A stretch of DNA of 64,000 bases from Pseudocitrobacter corydidari (GTDB lineage: Bacteria > Pseudomonadota > Gammaproteobacteria > Enterobacterales > Enterobacteriaceae): the NCBI RefSeq assembly GCF_021172065.1, contig NZ_CP087880.1:3758583-3822582 (forward strand), in the 5' to 3' direction. This document shows positions 29,560-38,837 of this stretch, piece by piece (position 1 is the stretch's first letter; every line of letters begins with the position of its first letter). The position numbers were made by a program, and so were the translations under genes. The notes under the pieces are model-generated. The model was not told the DNA's origin, did not search any database, and was given only the letters and a program-made list of their open reading frames with translations.

Positions 29560-30714
29560 ATGCCGCGCATCGCCCCCTCATGGGTGCTGACGCTGGGCCT
29601 GCTGACCGCCATCGGCCCACTCTGTACTGACTTTTACCTTCCCGCGCTGCCGGAAATCACCGACCAGCTTCGTGCGACCGGTACGCAAACGCAGCTTTCT
29701 TTAACGGCCGCGTTAATCGGTCTCGGCCTCGGCCAGCTGTTCTTCGGCCCGCTAAGCGACCATATTGGCCGCAAAAAACCGCTGGCGCTGTCGTTGCTGC
29801 TGTTTATCTTCTCTTCCGCGATGTGTGCGATGACCCAGGATATTCACCTGCTGATTGGCTGGCGTTTCTTACAGGGTTTCGCCGGCGCGGGCGGTTCCGT
29901 GCTGTCGCGATCTATCGCCCGTGACCGCTATCAGGGCGCGATGCTGACGCAATTTTTCGCCCTGCTGATGACCGTCAACGGTATTGCGCCTGTGCTCTCG
30001 CCAGTGCTTGGCGGCTATATCATCACCGCTTTCGACTGGCGCACTCTTTTCTGGTGTATGGCGGGGATCGGCGTGCTTTTGTTGGTGTTAAGCCTGGTGG
30101 TGCTGCACGAAACGCTGCCCGCGAAAAGCGCCGTCGCCAGCCAGCAAACGCGTAATACGCCGCTGCTGAAAAACCGCCGCTTCCTGCGCTACTGCCTGAT
30201 TCAGGCCTTTATGATGGCCGGGCTGTTTTCATACATCGGCTCATCCTCGTTCGTGATCCAGAGCGAGTACGGCATGAGCGCCATGCAGTTCAGCCTGCTG
30301 TTTGGCCTGAACGGCATTGGCCTGATTATCGCCGCGCTGATTTTCTCGAAGCTTTCTCACCGCGTGGCCGCCGAAGTGCTGTTGCGTCGCGGGTTACTGC
30401 TGGCGGTCGCCTGCGCGGGCATCACGCTGCTGCTGGCCTGGCTGCATCTTGCTATTCCGGCGCTGGTTGGCCTGTTCTTTACCGTCTCGTTTATGAGCGG
30501 GATCAGCACCGTATCCGGTTCTGAAGCGATGAGCGCGGTCAGCAGCGAGCAGTCTGGTACGGCATCCGCGCTGATGGGTACGCTGATGTTCGTGTGCGGC
30601 GGCATCGCCGCGCCGCTGGCCGGGTTAGGCGGCGAAACCATGCTCAAAATGAGTCTCGCCATGGCGATTTCCTACGCCATCGCCCTCTTCTTCTCGCTCT
30701 GCAAAGCCCGCTAA
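29560..30714 (+). CDS. Bcr/CflA-family MFS exporter
   Basis: 384 residues, 12 predicted helices. It starts at the ATG at 29560, which has AAAAAGGAGCTTCT just upstream; an open frame continues back through the BIME array but is dismissed. Markers: GPLCTDFYLPALPEITDQL after TM1 (the Bcr signature region), motif A GPLSDHIGRKKPLAL, and RFLQGFAGAGGSVLSRSIAR with DRY. Relatives export bicyclomycin, sulfonamides, chloramphenicol or cysteine. It is a stand-alone gene between the pump operon and murQ, followed by a 14-bp inverted repeat. Confidence 0.88.
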   Translation: MPRIAPSWVLTLGLLTAIGPLCTDFYLPALPEITDQLRATGTQTQLSLTAALIGLGLGQLFFGPLSDHIGRKKPLALSLLLFIFSSAMCAMTQDIHLLIGWRFLQGFAGAGGSVLSRSIARDRYQGAMLTQFFALLMTVNGIAPVLSPVLGGYIITAFDWRTLFWCMAGIGVLLLVLSLVVLHETLPAKSAVASQQTRNTPLLKNRRFLRYCLIQAFMMAGLFSYIGSSSFVIQSEYGMSAMQFSLLFGLNGIGLIIAALIFSKLSHRVAAEVLLRRGLLLAVACAGITLLLAWLHLAIPALVGLFFTVSFMSGISTVSGSEAMSAVSSEQSGTASALMGTLMFVCGGIAAPLAGLGGETMLKMSLAMAISYAIALFFSLCKAR

Positions 30715-30719
30715 AATTC

Positions 30720-30757
30720 ACTGCGGTAATAAAATATTCCAAATTTATTACCGCAGT
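30720..30757. other. 14-bp perfect inverted repeat after the Bcr-type gene
   Basis: ACTGCGGTAATAAA (30720-30733) and TTTATTACCGCAGT (30744-30757), spacer 10 bp. It starts 6 bp after the exporter stop. The A/T-rich inner stem and lack of a T tail make it an unusual terminator; an operator is possible. Confidence 0.5.
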
Positions 30758-30821
30758 AAGTCACTACCCATCTGCACCTCCTCTTATTCGCCAGGCTTTA
30801 ATCGTGATACTCTTCACACGA

Positions 30822-30840
30822 AAGGAATAAAAAATTCCTT
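30822..30840. promoter_or_regulatory. palindromic operator upstream of murQ (MurR-like?)
   Basis: AAGGAAT (30822-30828), five A, ATTCCTT (30834-30840), 33 bp before the murQ start. The position and GGAAT/ATTCC arms would suit an RpiR-family repressor such as MurR, but no murR gene is adjacent. Confidence 0.55.
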
Positions 30841-30873
30841 ATACTGACCGCCACTGACGAAGACGAGGCCACT

Positions 30874-31776
30874 ATGAGTATCGACCTGAGTAAACTGCTG
30901 ACCGAGCGCCGCAACGCCAACAGTACCAATATTGACACCCTCTCCACCGAAGAGATGCTGGCGGTGATTAACCGCGAAGATCAGCTGGTTGCTCACGCAA
31001 TCACGCCTTATCTGCCGCAAATTGCACAACTGGTTGACGCCGTCGCGGCTGCCTTTCAGAAAGGTGGTCGTCTGATTTACAGCGGCGCAGGCACTTCAGG
31101 TCGCCTCGGTATTCTTGACGCCAGCGAGTGCCCGCCGACGTTCGGCACCCGCCCGGAACAGGTCGTTGGCCTGATTGCTGGCGGCCATAAAGCGATTCTC
31201 AGCGCCGTTGAGAACTCGGAAGATAACGTCGCTCAGGGCGCGGAAGACCTGAAAACGCTGAATTTCTCGGCAAATGATGTGCTGGTCGGTATCGCCGCCA
31301 GCGGGCGCACGCCGTACGTGATTGGCGCGATGAACTACGCCAAAAGCGTGGGCGCTCTGGTCGCAACCATTACCTGCAACCCGCACGGTGAAATGGCGCA
31401 GCTGGCCGATATCGCCATTACCCCGGTTGTCGGCCCGGAAGTGGTGACCGGCTCAACTCGCCTGAAAGCAGGCACCGCGCAGAAACTGGTGCTGAACATG
31501 ATTACCACCGGCGCGATGATTCGCAGCGGCAAGGTCTATAGCAACCTGATGGTCGATGTGGAAGCCACTAACGCCAAGCTGATTGAGCGTCAGGTGTCCA
31601 TCGTGATGGAAGCGACCGAGTGTGACCGCGAAACCGCCGTCAATGCGCTGAACGCCTGTCATCGCCACTGTAAAACCGCCATCGTGATGGTGCTGGCAAA
31701 CCTCAGCGCTGACGACGCCACCACGCTGCTGGCGGACAACAACGGCTATATCCGCAAGGCGTTACAGCAAGGCTAA
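30874..31776 (+). CDS. murQ: N-acetylmuramic acid 6-phosphate etherase MurQ
   Basis: Cytoplasmic SIS-domain enzyme that cleaves the lactyl ether of MurNAc-6-phosphate to GlcNAc-6-phosphate and D-lactate, for peptidoglycan recycling and MurNAc catabolism. 300 residues (E. coli 298). Signatures: TERRNANSTNIDTLSTEEML at the N-terminus, the sugar-phosphate loop IYSGAGTSGRLGILDASECP with PTFG, LVGIAASGRTPYVIGAM, and KAGTAQKLVLNMITTGAMIR. It precedes murP by 21 bp in one operon. E. coli has murQ-murP near 54 min with a divergent murR; here that regulator is missing from the neighbourhood. Confidence 0.97.
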   Translation: MSIDLSKLLTERRNANSTNIDTLSTEEMLAVINREDQLVAHAITPYLPQIAQLVDAVAAAFQKGGRLIYSGAGTSGRLGILDASECPPTFGTRPEQVVGLIAGGHKAILSAVENSEDNVAQGAEDLKTLNFSANDVLVGIAASGRTPYVIGAMNYAKSVGALVATITCNPHGEMAQLADIAITPVVGPEVVTGSTRLKAGTAQKLVLNMITTGAMIRSGKVYSNLMVDVEATNAKLIERQVSIVMEATECDRETAVNALNACHRHCKTAIVMVLANLSADDATTLLADNNGYIRKALQQG

Positions 31777-31797
31777 ACCGTCCTGGAGACAGATTGA

Positions 31798-33231
31798 ATG
31801 GCGAAAATAAATAAAGAGATGATAGCCCGTCTCCTCTCCCTGGTGGGGGGAGCCGGAAACGTCGTTCAGGCCGGGAACTGTATGACCCGACTGCGCTTAA
31901 CCCTGCGTAATGAACAACAGGCCGATATCGCCAACATCCGCCAGGTGGAAGGCGTGCTGGGCGTAGTGGTCAGCGAAGAGCAGTTCCAGATAATCCTCGG
32001 CCCCGGCAAAGCGCAGACAGCCGCCGAAATGATGAACGCGCTGCTGGAAGATTCGCCCACGGTCGAACCTTCACTGGCTGACGTCGCCAGCGAAAAGAAA
32101 AAAGCGCTGAAAGAGAAACAAACCAGCGGAATCCAGAAGTTTTTGGCGAAGTTCGCCACCATTTTTACCCCGTTAATCCCTGGGTTTATTGCCGTGGGCC
32201 TGCTGCTTGGCTTTGCCACGCTGGCGGAACAGATGTTTGTGCTGAAAAGCGCCCATCCTAACGCCACGTTAGTGGAAGTGATCGGCTATATGAAGGTCTT
32301 CAGCAAGGGGATGTTCACCTTCCTGAGTATCCTTATTGGCTACAACACGCAAAAGGCGTTCGGCGGTTCGGGCGTGAACGGCGCGATTATCGCCTCGCTG
32401 TTTGTGCTGGGCTATAACCCGGAAGCAACGGTTGGGTTTTATTCCGGCATCACGCAGTTCTTCGGTCACGATATCGACCCGCGCGGTAACATCATCGGCG
32501 TGCTGATCGCGGCGATTCTGGGCGCATGGGTGGAAAGGCGAGTACGCAGCATCATGCCTGCCAACCTCGATATGATCCTCACCTCCGCCATTACGCTGCT
32601 GATTATGGGTGCGGTCACCTTTGTCGTGATTATGCCGCTCGGCGGTTACCTGTTCACCGGCATGTCCTGGCTGTTCCTGCATCTCAACGGCAACCCGTTC
32701 GGTTCTGCGGTGCTGGCGGGGCTGTTCCTGTTGGCGGTCATGTTTGGCGTGCATCAGGGGTTCGTGCCGGTCTACTTCGCGCTGATGGATGCACAGGGCT
32801 TCAACTCGTTGTTCACCATTTTGTCGATGGCAGGCGCGGGCCAGGTTGGCGCGGCGCTGGCGCTCTACTTCCGCGCGAAGCATGGCGCACTGCTGCGCAC
32901 GCAGATTAAAGGGGCGATTATTCCCGGCCTGTTGGGCGTCGGCGAACCGCTGATCTACGGTGTCACGCTGCCGCGCATGAAACCGTTTATCACCGCCTGT
33001 TTTGGCGGCGCGTGCGGCGGCTTCTTTATCGGCCTGGTGGCGTGGATGGGCCTGCCCGTCGGCCTGAACACCGTTTTCGGCCCGTCGGGCCTGGTGGCGC
33101 TGCCGTTAATGACCTCCAACAGCGGTATCTACGCCGGGATGGCGGTTTACGCCGCGGGCCTTGCAGTAGCCTACTTCTGCGGTTTCCTGCTCACCTGGCT
33201 ATTCGGCAGTAAAAACGTCGATCTCAGTTAA
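31798..33231 (+). CDS. murP: PTS N-acetylmuramic acid transporter, EIIBC (MurP)
   Basis: Inner-membrane PTS permease that imports and phosphorylates MurNAc to MurNAc-6-phosphate, the MurQ substrate. 477 residues (E. coli 474). The EIIB domain comes first (residues about 1-90), with the phosphocysteine Cys28 in [14 protein letters not shown]; a linker of about 30 residues precedes the EIIC domain of the glucose superfamily ([61 protein letters not shown]). It has no EIIA domain and so depends on EIIA-Glc (Crr), as in E. coli. It ends 86 bp before yicL. Confidence 0.96.
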   Translation: MAKINKEMIARLLSLVGGAGNVVQAGNCMTRLRLTLRNEQQADIANIRQVEGVLGVVVSEEQFQIILGPGKAQTAAEMMNALLEDSPTVEPSLADVASEKKKALKEKQTSGIQKFLAKFATIFTPLIPGFIAVGLLLGFATLAEQMFVLKSAHPNATLVEVIGYMKVFSKGMFTFLSILIGYNTQKAFGGSGVNGAIIASLFVLGYNPEATVGFYSGITQFFGHDIDPRGNIIGVLIAAILGAWVERRVRSIMPANLDMILTSAITLLIMGAVTFVVIMPLGGYLFTGMSWLFLHLNGNPFGSAVLAGLFLLAVMFGVHQGFVPVYFALMDAQGFNSLFTILSMAGAGQVGAALALYFRAKHGALLRTQIKGAIIPGLLGVGEPLIYGVTLPRMKPFITACFGGACGGFFIGLVAWMGLPVGLNTVFGPSGLVALPLMTSNSGIYAGMAVYAAGLAVAYFCGFLLTWLFGSKNVDLS

Positions 33232-33317
33232 TCCCCCGCCTCCGGCCTGTGCTGGGGGCTTCTGGTTCCGCATGCTATGATTCCTGTCTGATAAAAATCA
33301 AAAGAGATCACAACAAC

Positions 33318-34229
33318 ATGGGTTCCACCAGAAGAGGGATGATGAACGTCCTTATCGCCGCCGTGCTGTGGGGAAGTTCAGGGGTATGCGCGCAGTACAT
33401 CATGGAACAAAGCCAGATGTCCTCGCAGTTTTTGACCATGACGCGCCTGCTGTTTGCGGGGCTGATTCTGCTGACGCTCTCTTTCGTACACGGCGACCGC
33501 ATCTTTCGCATTATGAAAAACCGCAAAGACGCGCTCAGTTTGCTGTTCTTTACCCTGGTGGGCGCCCTGACGGTGCAACTGTCGTTTCTGATGACCATCG
33601 AGAAATCCAACGCTGCCACCGCGACGGTGCTGCAATTTCTGGCCCCGACGATCATCGTGGCGTGGTTCTCGCTGGTGCGTAAATCTCGCCCCGGCATGCT
33701 GGTCTTTGCCGCCATCGGCACCTCATTAATCGGTACGTTTTTGCTGGTCACCCACGGTAACCCCACATCGCTTTCTATCTCCGGCGGCGCGCTGTTCTGG
33801 GGGATTGTCTCGGCCTTTACGGCGGCGTTCTACACCACCTATCCGTCACAGCTGATTGCGCGTTACGGCACGCTCCCGATTGTCGGCTGGAGCATGCTCA
33901 TCGGCGGCGCGGTGCTGCTGCCGTTCTATGCAGGCCAGGGCGAGAGCTTCACGCTTTCCGGCAACGTGGTGCTGGCGTTCTTTTATCTGGTGGTAATTGG
34001 CACCTCACTGACCTTCAGCCTGTACCTGAAAGGCGCGCAGATGATTGGCGGCCCGCGCGCCAGTATTTTAAGCTGCGCCGAACCGCTGAGCAGCGCGTTC
34101 CTGTCACTGCTGCTGCTCGGTATCACCTTCACTCTGCCGGACTGGCTGGGCACGCTGCTGATCCTCTCCTCGGTTATCCTGATTTCGCTGGATTCCCGCC
34201 GTCGCAGTACGCCGGTAGAACGTCACTAA
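33318..34229 (+). CDS. yicL: EamA (DMT) family transporter YicL
   Basis: Inner-membrane protein of 303 residues and ten predicted helices in two EamA repeats. It starts at the ATG at 33318 ([20 protein letters not shown]), matching E. coli YicL; a frame open from 33249 lacks a ribosome site. Nearly the whole sequence resembles YicL as I recall it ([60 protein letters not shown]). The family exports metabolites or amino acids; the substrate of this member is unknown. It marks the beginning of the E. coli 82-min gene order (yicL, yicS, nepI, yicN), without nlpA. Confidence 0.93.
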   Translation: MGSTRRGMMNVLIAAVLWGSSGVCAQYIMEQSQMSSQFLTMTRLLFAGLILLTLSFVHGDRIFRIMKNRKDALSLLFFTLVGALTVQLSFLMTIEKSNAATATVLQFLAPTIIVAWFSLVRKSRPGMLVFAAIGTSLIGTFLLVTHGNPTSLSISGGALFWGIVSAFTAAFYTTYPSQLIARYGTLPIVGWSMLIGGAVLLPFYAGQGESFTLSGNVVLAFFYLVVIGTSLTFSLYLKGAQMIGGPRASILSCAEPLSSAFLSLLLLGITFTLPDWLGTLLILSSVILISLDSRRRSTPVERH

Positions 34230-34293
34230 ATTGTCCAGAATCGCCCGCTGCACATATAGTTAAAGGGAATGTATTCCCGATAAGGATATGAGT

Positions 34294-34593
34294 ATGAAAA
34301 TGATTCCGGTGCTGTTTTCTCTGGCGGCCTGTCTGGCTGCTTCCGGCGCGGCGTATGCCGAGTCGCCGATGGAAGGACTTAAGTTCGAGCAGCAAAAGCG
34401 GCAGGTGATTGAGGACGTGAAGAAAAACTGCGCCCCGGCGGGCGCGGTGTCGGACGATCAGTTTGCCAATCTGGTGCTGGCGACGGAAGAGAATCGCCTG
34501 CGCGTGCGGGAAGCGACGCTGGCGCTGGAACGCAATGATGCGGAACGCTACGCCGCAGCCGTGAAGCAGGTACAGTGTCCGAAAGCGGAGTGA
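34294..34593 (+). CDS. yicS: YicS family small exported protein
   Basis: 99 residues from the ATG at 34294; AAGGA lies 8 bp before it, while an ATG at 34288 is too close to that site. Signal peptide MKMIPVLFSLAACLAASGAA, cleavage near AYA before ESPMEGL. The mature part is helical and charged (QQKRQVIEDVKKNCAPAGAV ... LRVREATLALERNDAERYAA) with two cysteines, one near the C-terminus (KQVQCPKAE). Position between yicL and nepI and the pattern ESP...C...REA...VECP match E. coli YicS. Function unknown. Confidence 0.88.
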   Translation: MKMIPVLFSLAACLAASGAAYAESPMEGLKFEQQKRQVIEDVKKNCAPAGAVSDDQFANLVLATEENRLRVREATLALERNDAERYAAAVKQVQCPKAE

Positions 34594-34609
34594 TTTCCCG
34601 TTAATGATG

Positions 34610-34635
34610 GCCGGATGCGCATAACGTCATCCGGC
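34610..34635. repeat. short REP-like palindrome between yicS and nepI
   Basis: GCCGGATG (34610-34617) and CATCCGGC (34628-34635) form an 8-bp stem between convergent genes; probably a REP remnant serving as mRNA end. Confidence 0.7.
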
Positions 34636-34643
34636 AATATGCA

Positions 34644-35828
34644 TTAACTCACTTTCACTTTCGTCGCCACCAGCGTGGCCGTCAGCAGCATCAGGCAGGC
34701 GGAAATCGCCAATGGCGACAGCACACCGAAATGGTCCAGCGCAACGCCGCCCAGCGCCGCGCCGCAGGTGTTAGCGAACTGGATCACCGCAACCTGTATC
34801 GATCCCGCTTTCTCGGCCTGATCGGAGAGCGAGCGGGTGATCCACGTCGACCAGCCAACCGGCACCATCGCAAACGCGAAGCCCCAGATAATCGCCACCG
34901 CAGACGCGACAACAGGCGAGCTTCCCCAGAATATCAGCGCCAGCGCGCTGAGCGTCAGAACAAAGGGCGCGCAGGCCAGCGTGCCTTTTACCGAACGTTT
35001 CAAAATGGCAGAAGAGAGCGAGGTGCCGACAAAGCTGGCAATCCCAAAGCTTAGCAGCACCAGCGTCAGGCCATCCACGCTAAAGCCTGCCAGAGTGGTA
35101 TAAACCGGGCGAATGTACGTGAAGAAAGAGAACTGACCGACGAACACCAAAAAGATGGCACTCATTCCCGCCAGCACGCCGGGGCGCTTCATCAGGCTGA
35201 ACATGTTCTGCTGCTGATGCGCCGCTTCGCCAGGCAGCGAGGGCAGCGCTTTTATCACCCACACAATACACAGCGCGCCCATCAGCGCCGCGCCGTTAAA
35301 CACGTTGCGCCAGCCAATGATTCCGCCGAGAAAACTGCCGAGCGGGGCGGCGATCACCAGCGCGATGGAGACGGCACCAAAGATGACTGATAACGCTTTT
35401 GGTACTACGCGCATCGGTACCAGCCGAATGGTCAACGACGCCGACATCGCCCAGAACCCACCCAGCGCCAGGCCGAGGCAAGCGCGCCCCAGCAGCAACA
35501 GCGCAAAGCTATTGGCGAACGATACCAGCAGGCAGGAGAGCGTGAGCAGCACCGCAAACATCACCACCACGTAGCGGCGATCGGTGCGGCCAATGACGTG
35601 AGTGATAAACAGGCTGGAGAACATCGCCACAAACGCGGTCATGGTGACCGACTGCCCCGCCAGGCCTTCAGAGATACCCAGATCCTGCGCCATCGGCGTC
35701 AGCAGGCTGACGGGCAAAAACTCAACGGTAATCAGGCAGGCGACGCAAAAGGCCACGGCAAAAACCGCCGACCAGTTCGGTCGGGTTACGGTGTCTTTGG
35801 GCTGTGGGGAGGAAAGCGGTTCGGTCAT
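34644..35828 (-). CDS. nepI: purine ribonucleoside efflux permease NepI
   Basis: MFS exporter of inosine, guanosine and related purine ribonucleosides. 394 residues (E. coli 396), 12 helices. The N-terminus [20 protein letters not shown] is followed by [20 protein letters not shown] and motif A-like [32 protein letters not shown] and [20 protein letters not shown] are typical of this DHA1 subgroup. It is convergent with yicS and followed on the same strand by yicN upstream, as in E. coli. Confidence 0.94.
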   Translation of the reverse strand: MTEPLSSPQPKDTVTRPNWSAVFAVAFCVACLITVEFLPVSLLTPMAQDLGISEGLAGQSVTMTAFVAMFSSLFITHVIGRTDRRYVVVMFAVLLTLSCLLVSFANSFALLLLGRACLGLALGGFWAMSASLTIRLVPMRVVPKALSVIFGAVSIALVIAAPLGSFLGGIIGWRNVFNGAALMGALCIVWVIKALPSLPGEAAHQQQNMFSLMKRPGVLAGMSAIFLVFVGQFSFFTYIRPVYTTLAGFSVDGLTLVLLSFGIASFVGTSLSSAILKRSVKGTLACAPFVLTLSALALIFWGSSPVVASAVAIIWGFAFAMVPVGWSTWITRSLSDQAEKAGSIQVAVIQFANTCGAALGGVALDHFGVLSPLAISACLMLLTATLVATKVKVS

Positions 35829-35944
35829 AGGTCACCAGGCGTTAGTTTTTATGCGGGAAAGTCGCGCAGTGTAACATCCTGAGTGTGACGTATTTAACGT
35901 TTTGACAACTATTTAGGGGGAGAGAGGGGAAGTCCCCTCAAACA

Positions 35945-36397
35945 TCAATGCAACCAACGTACCCCATCTTCATCATGGAACAGGGCGTTGTAGCGATTCT
36001 GAAACGCATTCAATTCGCCCGCATCAGGCTCCAGCTCACGCATAAACCCCAGCGCCAGCCGTACCTGCGCATCGGTAATCGGCGCCGCAAGACGCGATTT
36101 TTGCAGCAGGCGATGCCAGCGGTGCATGCTCTCTTCGCTGCTGTCGACGATAAACACCTGCCAAATCAGCAGTACCTGCGCGGCATTTTGTAAATGCGCT
36201 TCATTCGGACGCTCAAGATAGTGCAGGTACTCGTTGCCGGGTTCCTTCCCCAGTTGATCGATCATCGATTCTATGGGCATTGGCGTAATGCCCATACGTT
36301 CACTCAAACGACGAATCGCCCGGCGCGGGCCGGATGTCATCACCCGGAAACCCACCACAAAAACCACCACCAGTGTCGCCAGCATTATCCAGATCAT
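35945..36397 (-). CDS. yicN: YicN, DUF1198 membrane-anchored protein
   Basis: 150 residues from the ATG at 36397 (MIWIMLATLVVVFVVGFRVM), with GAGAGG 4-10 bp upstream; a TTG four codons earlier is dismissed. One N-terminal transmembrane segment, then a cytoplasmic helical domain (RRAIRRLSERMGITPMPIES, NAAQVLLIWQVFIVDSSEES) ending DEDGVRWLH. The length and C-terminal motif agree with E. coli YicN. Function unknown. It lies between nepI and the deo operon; in E. coli K-12, yicO and yicP follow instead. Confidence 0.93.
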   Translation of the reverse strand: MIWIMLATLVVVFVVGFRVMTSGPRRAIRRLSERMGITPMPIESMIDQLGKEPGNEYLHYLERPNEAHLQNAAQVLLIWQVFIVDSSEESMHRWHRLLQKSRLAAPITDAQVRLALGFMRELEPDAGELNAFQNRYNALFHDEDGVRWLH

Positions 36398-36469
36398 GCG
36401 CCCTCTCAATGTCGTTCAACCCCGACATCATAAAGAGAATTTCAGCGCTGGCGATGGTTTTTTGTGTCT

Positions 36470-37486
36470 TCAGGCTATCCCTGTTGTTACCGTGAAAGTC
36501 CGCGTCTCCTGCGGAGCAACCTGGATAAGCGTGCCGTTACGCTGCGCGGCGAGATGACCTTCCGGTCGGCAGGTGGCAGGTAGCGCAAAGGCCGCGACCT
36601 GCTGATCGCCGTTGTACAGGATCCAGCGTGTAACGTAATTCAACTCTGCGCTGGAGAAACGGGTCACATACGTCGTGCCATCCGGGGAAGTCATGCTGAA
36701 CTCGGGGCGGTCCGTATAGGCATCCAGTTTATCCGCAAAGAAGACAATTTCGGGATCGTAAAACGCCGGTTGATTAAGCGTCGCCAGTGACGCTTCACCC
36801 TGCAAAATCCGTTGATTGAACGCCAGCCACTGCTCGGTAGGTAAAACATGCGCAGGTACCGACTCACGCAGTTTCAGGGCTTCATCCGGGATATTCTGGC
36901 TGAATGTGGCATCTGGCACATAGGCGTAGTTCATATGGCACATGTACTGTAGCGGCATTACCACTGACGCCAGATTGGTTACTGCCATCTGAATATCAAA
37001 CAAGGCGCTGGATTTACGCAGTGTCACGGCTGGCTGGGCCTGATAGTGATGGCCAAATCCCATCACGTATTCATAGCAACCCGAGATACGCAATGCATCA
37101 TCATCGAGTTCCAGCCAAGCTTCGTCCATTGCGGCGCAGGCCATCTCACCATGCAGTGGATGTGTATCTTCCGCTGACGGGCAGCCGTTAGCCAGCAGCC
37201 CCGAATGGAATGCGAAACAGCCATAGGTTGCCACCACTTCCGTCGCCGGTTTAGGCTGGCTGAACATATTTCGCATAGTCAGGTCATGACCATCGAACTG
37301 CGCATCCCAAATCATCTGCCCCATCCAGGGCAAAATCACCAGATAACCACGGTTATTCTCTATTTTCAGCCCTTCCACGCCGCTGGCGTAACGAAAAGCG
37401 GTCGCGGTGAAATCGTCATTTTTTAGTAGCATGCGCGGTTGTTCGGCAAAAAGCTCACGCCATAATGTAATTCGCGTTGTCATCAT
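36470..37486 (-). CDS. deoX: DeoX, aldose-1-epimerase-like (DUF4432) protein of the deoxyribose operon
   Basis: 338 residues, galactose-mutarotase-like beta-sandwich family. Relevant stretches: YLVILPWMGQMIWDAQFDGH near residue 47, the His-containing LHGEMACAAMDEAW near 109, and LQYMCHMNYAYVPDATFSQN. These fit an anomer-handling enzyme, plausibly preparing deoxyribose for the kinase. It starts at the ATG read from 37486, with GAGGACAACG upstream overlapping the deoP stop (8-bp gap). It is the last gene of deoKPX, as in Salmonella and some pathogenic E. coli. Biochemical role in those species is not settled to my knowledge. Confidence 0.87.
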   Translation of the reverse strand: MMTTRITLWRELFAEQPRMLLKNDDFTATAFRYASGVEGLKIENNRGYLVILPWMGQMIWDAQFDGHDLTMRNMFSQPKPATEVVATYGCFAFHSGLLANGCPSAEDTHPLHGEMACAAMDEAWLELDDDALRISGCYEYVMGFGHHYQAQPAVTLRKSSALFDIQMAVTNLASVVMPLQYMCHMNYAYVPDATFSQNIPDEALKLRESVPAHVLPTEQWLAFNQRILQGEASLATLNQPAFYDPEIVFFADKLDAYTDRPEFSMTSPDGTTYVTRFSSAELNYVTRWILYNGDQQVAAFALPATCRPEGHLAAQRNGTLIQVAPQETRTFTVTTGIA

Positions 37487-37494
37487 CGTTGTCC

Positions 37495-38811
37495 TCAGGA
37501 AGCGGTTGCTTCCGCCAGGTTGTTGCGCACTTTGCTTTCACGCCAGAAGTAGATGCCGACGTAAACAAAGCAGAACATAGAAACCAGGAATGAAAGCTGA
37601 AGCGAGTGGAACATATCCGCTACATAGCCCTGAATCGCCGGAACGACTGCCGCGCCAACAATCGCCATGACGATCACCGCCCCCGCCATCTCGGTATGCT
37701 CGTTATCCACCGTATCCAGCGTGCCGGCATAAATCGTTGCCCAGCAGGGTCCGAAAAGAATGCTGACCAGAACGGCGACATACACGGCACTGAAACTCGG
37801 GGCCAGTGCGACATACGCCAGGAACAGCGCACCAATGATGGAGTAAAGAATCAGAACTTTTTCCGGGTTAAATCGCGTCATCAGAATGTTGGCGACAAAC
37901 TTACCGATAAAGAAGCAGGCAAAGCTGTAAACCATAAAGTTAGAAGCATCGCGCTCGTTGATATCACCCAACTCCAGCGCCAGACGGATGGTGAATGACC
38001 ATACCGCCACCTGCATGCCGACATACAGGAACTGCGCCACGATGCCACGACGGAAGCGGGCATTACGGGCCAGATAACGTAATGTATCGACCGCAGACGG
38101 GCGCTTATGGTTGGCTGTTTGCGCCACTTTACAGGTTGGGAAGCGAGTAAGCAGGAACAGCACCATAACCACTACCAGCACCATAATCATGTACTTATAG
38201 GGCTCAAGCGTGTTCTCAAGCATTAACACCTTAAAGTTATGGATCTGTTCGGCATTCATGCCCGCCATCTGTTTTTGCAGGCTATCGCCCTCAGAGAAGA
38301 CGAGGTATTTGCCCAGCAAAATGCCAGAAGCCGCGCCAATCGGGTAAAACGTCTGGCTGATGTTCAGGCGCAAGGTGGCATACGCTTTTGGGCCGATCAT
38401 CGAACTGTAGGTGTTCGCAGCAGTTTCCAGGAAGCTCAGACCAATCGCAATCGCAAATATCGCCGCGAGGAACATGGTGTACGTCGCCATGTGAGATGCC
38501 GGGAAAAAGAGCGTACAACCCACGATATAGAGCGTTAGACCAATTAAAATCGCCACTTTGTAACTGGTGTTTTTAATCACCAGGGATGCCGGAATCGCAA
38601 TTAAAAAATAACCACCGTAAAACGCACTCTGCACTAAAGCAGAGGCGAAATTACTGAGTGAGAACACACTTTTAAACTGCGTAATCAAAATATCATTTAA
38701 TGCGGCTGCGCATCCCCACAGTGGGAATAAACAGGATAACAAAATAAACTGGAACAGAGGGGTCTTATTCAGATACCCATCGGGCATCTGAATGATGTTT
38801 TTATCGTTCAT
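37495..38811 (-). CDS. deoP: deoxyribose permease DeoP (FucP-family MFS symporter)
   Basis: 438 residues, 12 helices, FHS (FucP) family. The N-terminal sequence FILLSCLFPLWGCAAALNDI with LITQF replaces the FucP pattern, and FASALVQSAFYGGYFLIAIP is the family's TM2. TNHKRPSAVDTLRYLARNAR is the central loop and FGPCWATIYAGTLDTV occurs in a late helix. Family members import L-fucose, galactose and glucose with H+; its place between deoK and deoX indicates 2-deoxy-D-ribose. The gap to deoK is 26 bp. Confidence 0.92.
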   Translation of the reverse strand: MNDKNIIQMPDGYLNKTPLFQFILLSCLFPLWGCAAALNDILITQFKSVFSLSNFASALVQSAFYGGYFLIAIPASLVIKNTSYKVAILIGLTLYIVGCTLFFPASHMATYTMFLAAIFAIAIGLSFLETAANTYSSMIGPKAYATLRLNISQTFYPIGAASGILLGKYLVFSEGDSLQKQMAGMNAEQIHNFKVLMLENTLEPYKYMIMVLVVVMVLFLLTRFPTCKVAQTANHKRPSAVDTLRYLARNARFRRGIVAQFLYVGMQVAVWSFTIRLALELGDINERDASNFMVYSFACFFIGKFVANILMTRFNPEKVLILYSIIGALFLAYVALAPSFSAVYVAVLVSILFGPCWATIYAGTLDTVDNEHTEMAGAVIVMAIVGAAVVPAIQGYVADMFHSLQLSFLVSMFCFVYVGIYFWRESKVRNNLAEATAS

Positions 38812-38837
38812 AGTGCTACCTTTACAGTGCAGGGTAA

